From contig NZ_RJRZ01000001.1 in NCBI RefSeq assembly GCF_003993775.1, forward strand, positions 434,001 through 498,000: a stretch of 64,000 nucleotides of DNA, written 5' to 3'. Source of the stretch: Frigidibacter oleivorans (GTDB lineage: Bacteria; Pseudomonadota; Alphaproteobacteria; Rhodobacterales; Rhodobacteraceae). This document shows positions 54,882-64,000 of the stretch, piece by piece (positions within the stretch are counted from its first letter, which is position 1; each line of letters starts with the position of its first letter). The notes under the pieces are model-generated. The model searched no databases. It saw only the letters and a list, made by a program, of their open reading frames with translations, and was not told where the DNA came from. The translations under genes were made by a program, and so were the position numbers.

Positions 54882-55523
54882 TCAGTTCGCGGCGCGGATG
54901 GGATTCGCGGCCCGCATCCGGGCCACGAAAGCCTCCAGCAGCGGGCGGGCCGCCCCGGGCGGCAGGGGACGGTCGGCATGGGACAGCACGGACAGCGTGA
55001 CCATCCGGCCGCGCAGCACCAGGATCGCGCGCCAGTATTCGGGTTCGACCCGTTGCGCCCCGCCCGCCGACCTGTCCACCAGCCGCAGGTACAGCACATC
55101 GCCCACAGACAGCGCCTCGGCCAGCGTGACGCTGTCGGCATCGCCCGAGCGGCTGAGCGCGGCGCGGCCGGCCTCGGACGCGAAGTGGCGGGCGAGCGCG
55201 GGGAACTGCGTCGCGTCCAGCCCGGCGCCCGATCCGCCCGGCGTCACCGATGCGGTCAGCACCGCCGGCGTGCCCTCGGGCCGGGCGCGACCGCCGCCGA
55301 GGGCCGCGCAGCTGCCGAGCAGGACGAAGGCGCCGGCCGGCCCCTCGGCCGAGCCGGCGCGGTCGACGCAATAGCCCGACGGACCCGTGACCACCACCGC
55401 CCGCCCGTCCACCGTCACCCGCAGCGGCGCAGATCCCTGCTGCGCCGCAGCAGGCGCGGCAGCCGCCAGGGCCAGCGCCAGAACCGGCGCCAGCAGCGCG
55501 ACGCCCACCCCACCCGTCCGCAT
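54882..55523 (-). CDS. Exported protein, unknown function
   Basis: A 213-residue protein with signal peptide RTGGVGVALLAPVLALALAA and cleavage after PAAAQ. The mature part has VTVDGRAVVVTGPSGYCVDR and VLLGSCAALGGG, whose two cysteines may form a disulfide. It ends with FPALARHFASEAGRAALSRSG and MVTLSVLSHADRPLPPGAARPLLEAFV. No family recognised. Start at 55523 gives a normal signal peptide; a longer frame upstream has no export signal. Divergent from accD. Confidence 0.72.
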   Translation of the reverse strand: MRTGGVGVALLAPVLALALAAAAPAAAQQGSAPLRVTVDGRAVVVTGPSGYCVDRAGSAEGPAGAFVLLGSCAALGGGRARPEGTPAVLTASVTPGGSGAGLDATQFPALARHFASEAGRAALSRSGDADSVTLAEALSVGDVLYLRLVDRSAGGAQRVEPEYWRAILVLRGRMVTLSVLSHADRPLPPGAARPLLEAFVARMRAANPIRAAN

Positions 55524-55742
55524 CGCCGCCAATCCCCGCCCCGATCCGCCCTCGCCCGGCCTTCCCTCGCGCATAGCCAGCCGCCGCCGGCCCGGCAAGC
55601 CGCCGGTCGCCCGATCCTGCCCCGCGGCCCGGACTGTTGCTGCGAATGCATCCGCCGGCGGCGCGCGCGATTGCAATTCCCCCTCTGCGCCGCTATCTCG
55701 GTTCCCGCACAAGGCCCCAAGTCAACCGCCCGGAGCGACGCG

Positions 55743-56798
55743 ATGAACTGGATCTCGAACTACGTGCGGCCGAAGATCAATTCGCTCTTCTCCCGCCGCG
55801 AGGTGCCCGAGAACCTTTGGACCAAGTGCCCCGAATGCGGGACCATGCTGTTCCATCGCGAACTGGCCGACAACCTGAACGTCTGCACCAACTGCGACCA
55901 TCACATGGCGATCACGCCGCGGGCGCGCTTTGCCGCGCTGTTCGATGGCGGCATCTTTACGGAAGTGAAGGTGCCGGACCCGATTGCCGACCCGCTGATG
56001 TTCCGCGACCAGAAGAAATATCCCGACCGGATGAGGGCGGCGCAGAAGTCGACCGGCGAGAAGGAAGCGATGCTGGTGGCGGAAGGCGAGATCGCCCGCA
56101 CCCCCGTCGTCTGCGCCGCGCAGGACTTTTCCTTCATGGGCGGGTCGATGGGCATGTATGTCGGCAACGCCATCGTCGCCGCCGCACAGCGCGCGGTCGA
56201 ACTGAAGCGGCCGCTGATCCTGTTTTCCGCCGCCGGCGGCGCGCGGATGCAGGAGGGCATCCTCAGCCTGATGCAGATGCCGCGCACCACCGTCGCGGTC
56301 GAGATGCTGCGCGAGGCGGGGCTGCCCTATGTCGTGGTGCTGACCCACCCGACGACCGGCGGCGTCACCGCCTCCTATGCGATGCTGGGCGATGTCCATA
56401 TCGCCGAGCCGAACGCGCTGATCTGCTTTGCCGGCCCCCGCGTGATCGAACAGACCATCCGGGAAAAGCTGCCCGAAGGTTTCCAGCGGGCGGAATACCT
56501 GCTGGACCACGGGATGCTGGACCGGGTGACGCATCGCAAGAAGCTGCGCGAGGAACTGGTGACGATCCTGCGCATGCTGACCCGCCAGCCGCCTGCGGTC
56601 CGCGCCGACCTGCCGGCGCCGAAGCCCGAGGTCCGGGCCGAGTCGGCGACCGCCGATGCCCCGGCCGAGGCAGCGATGCCCGCCCCGGACGCGCCGGAAA
56701 CGGCGCCCGAGCCCGCCAAGGCCGCGGCGAAGCCCGCCGAACCGGCGGCCGCACCGCCCGCCGCAAAGCCCGGCGCCGACAAGCCCGCCAAGGCCTGA
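55743..56798 (+). CDS. accD: Acetyl-CoA carboxylase carboxyltransferase beta subunit
   Basis: A 351-residue subunit that, with AccA, transfers CO2 from biotin to acetyl-CoA, the first step of fatty acid synthesis. An N-terminal zinc finger has C29, C32, C48 and C51. The crotonase-like domain has FSAAGGARMQEGILSL and HPTTGGVTASYAMLGD. Residues about 290-351 are an Ala/Pro/Lys-rich low-complexity tail not needed for catalysis. The start at 55743 fits the conserved N-terminus. It lies 4 bases upstream of folC, the usual accD-folC pair. Confidence 0.95.
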   Translation: MNWISNYVRPKINSLFSRREVPENLWTKCPECGTMLFHRELADNLNVCTNCDHHMAITPRARFAALFDGGIFTEVKVPDPIADPLMFRDQKKYPDRMRAAQKSTGEKEAMLVAEGEIARTPVVCAAQDFSFMGGSMGMYVGNAIVAAAQRAVELKRPLILFSAAGGARMQEGILSLMQMPRTTVAVEMLREAGLPYVVVLTHPTTGGVTASYAMLGDVHIAEPNALICFAGPRVIEQTIREKLPEGFQRAEYLLDHGMLDRVTHRKKLREELVTILRMLTRQPPAVRADLPAPKPEVRAESATADAPAEAAMPAPDAPETAPEPAKAAAKPAEPAAAPPAAKPGADKPAKA

Positions 56799-56802
56799 TC
56801 CC

Positions 56803-58083
56803 GTGACCGCCGCAGCCGCGGGCTCCGACGCGATCCTCGCGCGGATGATGGCCCTGCATCCCAAGGTCATCGACCTGACGCTCGACCGCGTCTGGCGGCT
56901 GCTGGCGGCGCTCGGCCATCCGGAACGGGACCTGCCGCCGGTCATCCATGTCGCGGGCACCAACGGAAAGGGCTCGACCCAGGCGATGATCCGCGCGGGG
57001 CTGGAGGCGCGGGGCGACCGCGTCCACGCCTATACCTCGCCGCATCTGGCGCGCTTTCACGAACGCATCCGCGTCGCGGGCGCGCTGATCGACGAGGCGG
57101 CGCTGACCGCCCTGCTGGACGAGTGCTGGCAGGCGAATGACGGCGCCCCGATCACCTTCTTCGAGATCACCACCTGCGCGGCCTTCCTCGCCTTTGCCCG
57201 CATCCCGGCGGACTGGACGCTGCTGGAGGTGGGCCTGGGCGGCCGGCTCGACGCCACCAACGTGGTGGATCGGCCGCGGCTGACCGTGATCACCCCGGTG
57301 TCGATCGACCACCAGCAGTTCCTGGGCGAGACGCTGGCCGAGATCGCGGGCGAAAAGGCCGGCATCCTGAAGCGGGGCGTGCCCTGCATCGTCGGCCCGC
57401 AGGCGGAAGCGGCGCTGGAGGTGATCGAACGGCAGGCAGCCCGGCTGGGCGCGCCGCTGCTGACCTTCGGCGAGCACTGGCATGCGCGGGAAGAGGACAG
57501 CCGGCTGGTTTATCAGGACGAGACCGGGCTTCTGGACCTGCCGCTGCCGAACCTGCCCGGCCCGCACCAGATCCACAATGCCGGGGCGGCGCTGGCGGCG
57601 CTGCGCGCGCTCGGCGCCGGCGAGGCCGCCTGCGAGGCGGCGGTGACGCGCGCGGAATGGCCGGCGCGGATGCAGCGCCTGCGCCACGGCCCGCTGGTCG
57701 ATCTGGCGCCGCAGGCTGAACTCTGGCTCGACGGCGGGCATAACCCGGCAGCGGGCGAGGCGCTGGCGGCGACGCTGGCACGGATGCCCCGCCGGCCGAC
57801 GCATCTGGTGGTGGGGATGCTCAACACCAAGGACATCGCCGGTTACCTGCGCCCGCTCGCCGCCCATGCCGACAGCCTGACCGCGATCTCGATCCCCGGC
57901 GAGGCCAACACGCTGCCGGCCGAAGCGACCGAGGCCGCCGCCCGTGCCGCGGGCATCGCAGCCGCCACGGCGGCCAGCCTGCGCGAGGCGCTGTCGGGCA
58001 TTGCCAGCGCGGAACCGGGCGCGCGCATCCTGATCTGCGGTTCGCTCTACCTCGCCGGCCATGTGCTGCGCGAGAATGGCTGA
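56803..58083 (+). CDS. folC: Folylpolyglutamate/dihydrofolate synthase
   Basis: A 426-residue Mur-ligase-like enzyme adding glutamate to dihydropteroate or folates. ATP loop HVAGTNGKGSTQAMI, folate region YTSPHLARFHERIRV, EVGLGGRLDATNVVDRP with the metal site, and LDGGHNPAAGEALA in the C-terminal domain. GTG start at 56803 gives the conserved opening TAAAAGSDAILARMMALHPKVIDL. Four bases after accD, so co-transcribed. Confidence 0.94.
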   Translation: MTAAAAGSDAILARMMALHPKVIDLTLDRVWRLLAALGHPERDLPPVIHVAGTNGKGSTQAMIRAGLEARGDRVHAYTSPHLARFHERIRVAGALIDEAALTALLDECWQANDGAPITFFEITTCAAFLAFARIPADWTLLEVGLGGRLDATNVVDRPRLTVITPVSIDHQQFLGETLAEIAGEKAGILKRGVPCIVGPQAEAALEVIERQAARLGAPLLTFGEHWHAREEDSRLVYQDETGLLDLPLPNLPGPHQIHNAGAALAALRALGAGEAACEAAVTRAEWPARMQRLRHGPLVDLAPQAELWLDGGHNPAAGEALAATLARMPRRPTHLVVGMLNTKDIAGYLRPLAAHADSLTAISIPGEANTLPAEATEAAARAAGIAAATAASLREALSGIASAEPGARILICGSLYLAGHVLRENG

Positions 58084-58179
58084 GGCCCGGCGCACAGGAT
58101 CGGCCCGCCTGCGCACAGATGCACAGGTTGCCGGGTTGCTGTGCGCCGCCTACCTAGGGCGCAACGCTCAACAGGGGAC

Positions 58180-59229
58180 ATGACGATGACCCAGACCACA
58201 GATCCGACCGCGCTCGAACTCGGGCTCGACACCTTCGGCGACGTCACCGCCGATTCCGAGGGCCGCCTGCTGCCGCAGGGCCAGGTGCTGCGCGACCTGG
58301 TCGACGAGGCGGTGCTGGCCGACGAGCTCGGCATCGACTTCATCGGCATCGGCGAACATCACCGCGCCGACTTCGCCGTCTCGGCGCCCGAGATCGTGAT
58401 GGCCGCCATCGCCGCCCGCACCCGCCGCATCCGCATCGGCACCGCCGTCACCGTGCTGTCCTCGGACGATCCGGTGCGCCTGTTCCAGCGCGCGGCGACG
58501 CTCGACGCGCTGTCCGAGGGCCGCAGCGAACTGATCCTCGGCCGCGGCTCCTTTACCGAAAGCTTCCCGCTGTTCGGACAGGACCTGTCCGACTACGAGG
58601 TTCTGTTCGAGGAAAAGCTCGACCTTTTCACCCGGCTGATCCGCGACGACACGGTGACCTGGCAAGGCCGCACCCGCGCCGGACTGAAGGGCGCGACCGT
58701 CCATCCCCGGCCGGAACGCCCGCTGCGCGCCTGGATCGGCGTCGGCGGCAGCCCCGAGTCGGTGATTCGCGCCGTCAGCCACGAATTGCCGCTGATGCTG
58801 GCAGTGATCGGCGGCGATCCGCGCCGGTTCCGCCCCTTCGTCGACCTGTGGCACCGGGCCTGGGACCAGGTGGGCAAGCCGGCGCTGCCGGTGGGCATCC
58901 ATTCCCCCGGCCATGTCGGACCCACGGATGACGAGGCGAAGGAACGCTTCTGGCCCGGTTACAAGAAGATGCACGACCTGATCGGCGGCTCGCGCGGCTG
59001 GCCGCCGCTGCGGCGCGAGGATTTCGAACGCGAGATCGCCCATGGCTCGCTCTATGTCGGCGGGCCCGAGACGGTGGCGAAGAAGATCGCGGCGACGGTG
59101 CGCGCGCTCGGCGTCAGCCGGTTCGACCTGAAATACTCCGCGGGCCCGCAGCTGCCCTCGGTGCTGCAGGACGGCATCCGCCTCTATGGCGAGCAAGTCG
59201 TGCCGATGGTGCGCGACCTGCTGGCCTGA
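58180..59229 (+). CDS. Luciferase-like (LLM class) flavin monooxygenase
   Basis: A 349-residue flavin-dependent TIM-barrel protein. It begins MTMTQTTDPTALELGLDTFGDV, with DELGIDFIGIGEHHRADFAVSAPEI, GRGSFTESFPLFG and GVGGSPESVIRAVSHELPLM. The LGLDTFGDV and IGEHH motifs match a distinct LLM subfamily of unknown substrate. A second ATG two codons later is equally possible. No partner flavin reductase is adjacent. Followed by a GC hairpin. Confidence 0.85.
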   Translation: MTMTQTTDPTALELGLDTFGDVTADSEGRLLPQGQVLRDLVDEAVLADELGIDFIGIGEHHRADFAVSAPEIVMAAIAARTRRIRIGTAVTVLSSDDPVRLFQRAATLDALSEGRSELILGRGSFTESFPLFGQDLSDYEVLFEEKLDLFTRLIRDDTVTWQGRTRAGLKGATVHPRPERPLRAWIGVGGSPESVIRAVSHELPLMLAVIGGDPRRFRPFVDLWHRAWDQVGKPALPVGIHSPGHVGPTDDEAKERFWPGYKKMHDLIGGSRGWPPLRREDFEREIAHGSLYVGGPETVAKKIAATVRALGVSRFDLKYSAGPQLPSVLQDGIRLYGEQVVPMVRDLLA

Positions 59230-59245
59230 CGCGGATGGCGGCGCC

Positions 59246-59273
59246 GGGGGGCCATCGCGCGCCCCGGCCCCCC
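59246..59273 (+). terminator. GC hairpin after the LLM gene
   Basis: GGGGGGCC / GGCCCCCC with a 12-base loop, 16 bases after the stop. It lacks a T-run, so termination is uncertain. Confidence 0.5.
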
Positions 59274-59324
59274 GCGGGATTGCCGGTTCAGGTTCAGGGG
59301 CAGTTGCCCCGGACCGTCCCGTGA

Positions 59325-61457
<2,133 letters not shown>

Positions 61458-61529
61458 CCCTGCCCTGCACCTGAGGCAATATCCCGAGCTGGGTCCGGGG
61501 AGCAGCCTCCCCGCGCCGGATTGCCCGCC

Positions 61530-61585
61530 GGCGACAAATCCGGGAAATGCCGGCTCCTTTCCCCAATCCTGCCCGATTTGTCGCC
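61530..61585. promoter_or_regulatory. Long inverted repeat upstream of the lysR gene
   Basis: GGCGACAAAT (61530-61539) and ATTTGTCGCC (61576-61585) are perfect 10-base arms, 36 bases apart, ending 41 bases before the LysR start. Extension through CCGGG/CCCG is nearly complete. The layout could be two half-sites for an autoregulating LysR or a long-stem transcript. Confidence 0.5.
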
Positions 61586-61626
61586 GATACCCGGTCCTGA
61601 GCTGGAGTGTTCATCGAAGGTGCACA

Positions 61627-62532
61627 ATGGACCGACTGACGGAAATGGAAGCGTTCGCCACGGTGGTGGATCAGGGTGGGTTCACCGACGCGGCCAAGAA
61701 GATGGGCATTTCCAAGTCGGCCGTCTCGAAACATGTCTCGGCGCTGGAGGCGCGGTTGGGCGCGCGGCTGCTGAACCGCACCACCCGCCGGGTCAGCCCG
61801 ACAGAGATCGGCCTGGCCTATTACGACCGGGCGCGGCGGGTCCTGAACGACGCGGGCGAGGCGGATGCGCTGGTCACCTCGATGCAATCGGCGCCCTCGG
61901 GGCTGCTGCGCATCTCGGTCGCCACGGATTTCGGGGTCAGCCTGCTGTCGCCGGTGCTGGGCGACTTCCTGCAGGCCTTCCCCGAGATCACCGTGAACAT
62001 GGTGCTGAACAACCGCTATGTCGAACTGATCTCGGAAGGCTTCGACATGGCGATCCGTATCGGCGAGCTGGAGGATTCCACCCTGCGCGCCCGCAAGCTG
62101 ACCGACACGGTGCGCCGGATGATCGGCTCGCCCGACTATTTCGAACGCTACGGCCGGCCGCAGAAGATCGACGACCTGAACGACCACAAGCTGCTGCATT
62201 ACTCCAACCAGTCCAGCGCCAATGTCTGGCGGATCACCGCCGCCTCGGGCGAAAAGCGGCAGGTGCGGACGGCGGGCTGGCTGACGGTCAATGACGGGCA
62301 GTCGCTGCTGAATGCCGCGGTCTCGGGCCTCGGCATCGCCTACCTGCCCTCGTTCCTCTATGCCGACGCGATGCGCAAGGGGCTGGTCGTGGACGCGATT
62401 CCCGAACTGCCGCAAGAGGTTCTGGGCATCTATGCCGTCTATCCGCCGGGCCGGTTCACCCAGCCCAAGGTGCGCGCCTTCATCGACTTCCTGGCCGAGA
62501 CTTTTGCGGACAAGGGACCCGATCACTGGTAA
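61627..62532 (+). CDS. LysR-family transcriptional regulator
   Basis: A 301-residue regulator. The winged helix is MDRLTEMEAFATVVDQGGFTDAAKKMGISKSAVSKHVSALEARLG (residues 1-45). The effector domain starts near residue 90 (LRISVATDFGVSLLSPVLGDFL, then SEGFDMAIRIGELEDSTLRARKL). AAGGTG precedes the ATG. It follows fadH in the same direction with a 169-base gap that holds an inverted repeat. The target genes are unknown; fadH is the only same-strand neighbour. Confidence 0.92.
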   Translation: MDRLTEMEAFATVVDQGGFTDAAKKMGISKSAVSKHVSALEARLGARLLNRTTRRVSPTEIGLAYYDRARRVLNDAGEADALVTSMQSAPSGLLRISVATDFGVSLLSPVLGDFLQAFPEITVNMVLNNRYVELISEGFDMAIRIGELEDSTLRARKLTDTVRRMIGSPDYFERYGRPQKIDDLNDHKLLHYSNQSSANVWRITAASGEKRQVRTAGWLTVNDGQSLLNAAVSGLGIAYLPSFLYADAMRKGLVVDAIPELPQEVLGIYAVYPPGRFTQPKVRAFIDFLAETFADKGPDHW

Positions 62533-62607
62533 GAACCGGCGGTGCGCCGTGCGCGCCGCGCAATCATCAGGGGCGCCGTGCGTCCCCGCAAATCCCGAGG
62601 GACTTGC

Positions 62608-63636
62608 CTACTGGGTCGAGGTCAGCATGGCCTCGACCCGCCTGTTTCTGGCCCGCCCCTCGTCCGTCAGGTTGCTGGCGCGCGGGGCCAGCCAGCCCGC
62701 GCCCTCGGCCGACAGGCGCGCGCGGGGCACGCCGTAGCTGTCGACCAGCCGTTCGACCACCGCCTCGGCCCGGGCGCGGGACAGCGCGATATTCGCGGAC
62801 AGGCCGCCCGTCGCGTCGGTATGGCCGACCAGCGTCACGCTGCGGTCGGGATGCGCGTCCAGATAGGCGGCCAGCGCCGCAAGCGAGGCGAACGCCCCCT
62901 CGGCCAGCCCCGACGCGCCCGAGGCGAAGACGAGGTCGTCCAGCGGCACGGCACCGCGGTCTTCCAGCGCCGCCGCGAAGCCGGCGGCACCGGTATCGGG
63001 CGGGGTTGACGGCCGGTCCGCGCCAGCGCCAGGCGACGCGTCGGTCGCATCGGGCTCCTCGGCCCCGGCGGGCGTGATGGCGGTGACCTGCACATATCCC
63101 GCGGCGTCGGACCGGCTGACCCACAGTTCCAGATACTCGGCTGCCGCGCCCTCGCCCCGGCGGGCGGCGAGATAGCGGTAGTCGCCCAGATCCACATGCA
63201 TGTCCGGTTCCGGCAACAGGAAGCCGCGATAGCGGAAGTCGAAGCCGCCGCAATCGCGCGCCTCGCAGGAATAGAGCGGGGTGAAGCCGAGGGCGACCAG
63301 CCGGTCGCGCAGCGGCGCGAGCAGGGACAGCGTACCCTGCCCCGCCCCGCCCTGGCCCGCCTCCTCCGGCGTCCGCCACGCGCGCCGGTCGATGCGGCCC
63401 TCGAGCTCGATCACCGGGACGCGTCCGCCGGCGAAGGGACCGACCGGCAGGCGATGGCTCGACAGCGGCTCGATGCGCGCCACGGCCAGCTCGCCCCGCT
63501 GGGGGCGCAGCAGCGGCGGCGGCAGGGGCTGGGTCCCATCCGGCGCCGCATCCGGCACCCCCTCCTGCGCAAAGCCGGCCGGGGCGGACAGGATCGCGAC
63601 GGCCAGCAACAGCCGGCGAAGGGCAGAAACGGTCAT
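62608..63636 (-). CDS. OmpA-family peptidoglycan-binding protein
   Basis: A 342-residue exported protein. The signal peptide VSALRRLLLAVAILSAPAGFA ends before QEGVPD. A poorly conserved middle domain contains two cysteines (YSCEARDCGGFDF). The C-terminal OmpA domain (about 225-342) has DDLVFASGASGLAEG, TLVGHTDATGGLSANIALSRARAEAV and GRARNRRVEAML, with residues that bind diaminopimelate in peptidoglycan. ATG at 63636 preferred over GTG two codons earlier. Convergent with lysR. Confidence 0.87.
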   Translation of the reverse strand: MTVSALRRLLLAVAILSAPAGFAQEGVPDAAPDGTQPLPPPLLRPQRGELAVARIEPLSSHRLPVGPFAGGRVPVIELEGRIDRRAWRTPEEAGQGGAGQGTLSLLAPLRDRLVALGFTPLYSCEARDCGGFDFRYRGFLLPEPDMHVDLGDYRYLAARRGEGAAAEYLELWVSRSDAAGYVQVTAITPAGAEEPDATDASPGAGADRPSTPPDTGAAGFAAALEDRGAVPLDDLVFASGASGLAEGAFASLAALAAYLDAHPDRSVTLVGHTDATGGLSANIALSRARAEAVVERLVDSYGVPRARLSAEGAGWLAPRASNLTDEGRARNRRVEAMLTSTQ

Positions 63637-63690
63637 CCGCACCCCATGCCAGAACAGGCCCTCCGGCCCGCCATCATCGAAACCCGGGCG

Positions 63691-64000
63691 TCATCGCACC
63701 CTGTAGTGGTAGGCGCCCGCAATCTCCAGCCCCAGCCCGGAATAGAGCGCGCGCGCCGGCGCGTTCCCGCTAGTGACGGCCAGCGCGATCCGCGCGCAGC
63801 CCCGGGCCTGCGCCCATTGCGCCGCCGCCCGCATCATCTGCCGTGCCAGCCCCCGCCGGCGCCAGGGCGGCAGCACCTCGACGGCATGCACCATCGCCAG
63901 ATCGCCCGCACGGGCCACGAAGGCCGCACCCGCGGCACGATCCTCGATGCGCCCCAGGATCGCCGTCTTGTCGCCCCCCACGCGGGCCATCACCGCCAGC
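63691..64000 (-). CDS. GNAT-family N-acetyltransferase (partial, C-terminal part)
   Basis: The frame enters from the right edge and stops at 63691, giving about 103 residues. The visible part has FVARAGDLAMVHAVEVLPPW then RRRGLARQMMRAAAQWAQARG, the R/Q-x-x-G-x-G/A acetyl-CoA loop, and AVTSGNAPARALYSGLGLEIAGAYHYRVR, the usual C-terminal motif of GNAT enzymes. The N-terminus lies beyond the window. Substrate unknown. It lies 54 bases upstream of the OmpA-family gene. Confidence 0.85.
   Translation of the reverse strand, partial: LAVMARVGGDKTAILGRIEDRAAGAAFVARAGDLAMVHAVEVLPPWRRRGLARQMMRAAAQWAQARGCARIALAVTSGNAPARALYSGLGLEIAGAYHYRVR

Noticed and set aside
54805-55374. A 189-residue plus-strand open frame
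   Set aside because: It is a shadow of the exported protein at 54882-55523 and has a basic, Arg/Ser/Pro-rich composition without motifs.

Overview
The window is GC-rich chromosomal DNA from an alphaproteobacterium, most likely a Paracoccus/Rhodobacter-type member of the Rhodobacteraceae. The evidence is a cbb3 oxidase/FnrL/hemN cluster with FNR boxes, a CycM-type membrane cytochrome c, the succinate/2-oxoglutarate operon order sucC-sucD-sucA-sucB-lpd with mdh nearby, a VPLPA-CTERM protein, DUF2794, and an Irr-type box in front of a membrane-bound ferritin. I see no tRNA, rRNA, CRISPR array, transposase or integrase.

Layout. 1-4.5 kb: redox regulon (partial ccoN, a universal stress protein, fnrL, hemN) with three FNR-type boxes. 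4.5-11.6 kb: a yejABEF-type peptide ABC transporter whose last gene is coupled to a glycosyltransferase. 11.8-15.8 kb: cycM, pheA, a DUF1737 protein, an NnrU-like protein, a CitE-like CoA-ester lyase and a TSUP exporter. 15.9-17.9 kb: mdh and a GT8-like glycosyltransferase. 18.0-27.9 kb: an accessory aromatic-catabolism block. It holds a FAD monooxygenase, a FAH-fold hydrolase, an extradiol dioxygenase, an IclR regulator and a 4,5-dihydroxyphthalate-decarboxylase-like protein. These are divergent from a TRAP transporter and an aldehyde dehydrogenase. 27.9-38.8 kb: a GT2-type glycosyltransferase, then the suc operon, which carries an extra lipoprotein gene between sucC and sucD, a two-lipoyl SucB, and small extra genes before lpd. 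38.9-50.2 kb: small redox and periplasmic proteins, glutathione-dependent formaldehyde oxidation (frmA and, further on, fghA), a PAS-PAS-GGDEF protein, a NYN/OST-HTH protein, a TetR with a tiny secreted peptide, mbfA, and an AEC-fghA-DUF188-HAD-ornithine cyclodeaminase run. 50.2-64 kb: an MFS transporter, a VPLPA-CTERM protein, zapE, accD-folC, a luciferase-like monooxygenase, fadH, a LysR regulator, an OmpA-family protein and a partial GNAT acetyltransferase.

How it works together. The first block is the micro-oxic regulon: FnrL should switch on ccoN, usp and hemN. The centre is the TCA cycle (mdh and suc), apparently split by a catabolic cluster that would feed ring-cleavage products into the same cycle. 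The most distinctive observations are the unassigned aromatic-acid pathway with its candidate operators, a SucB gene that duplicated its lipoyl domain while keeping an internal Shine-Dalgarno and ATG, a paired palindromic operator in front of sucC, the Irr-box/mbfA arrangement, and the TetR operator facing a 51-residue secreted peptide.
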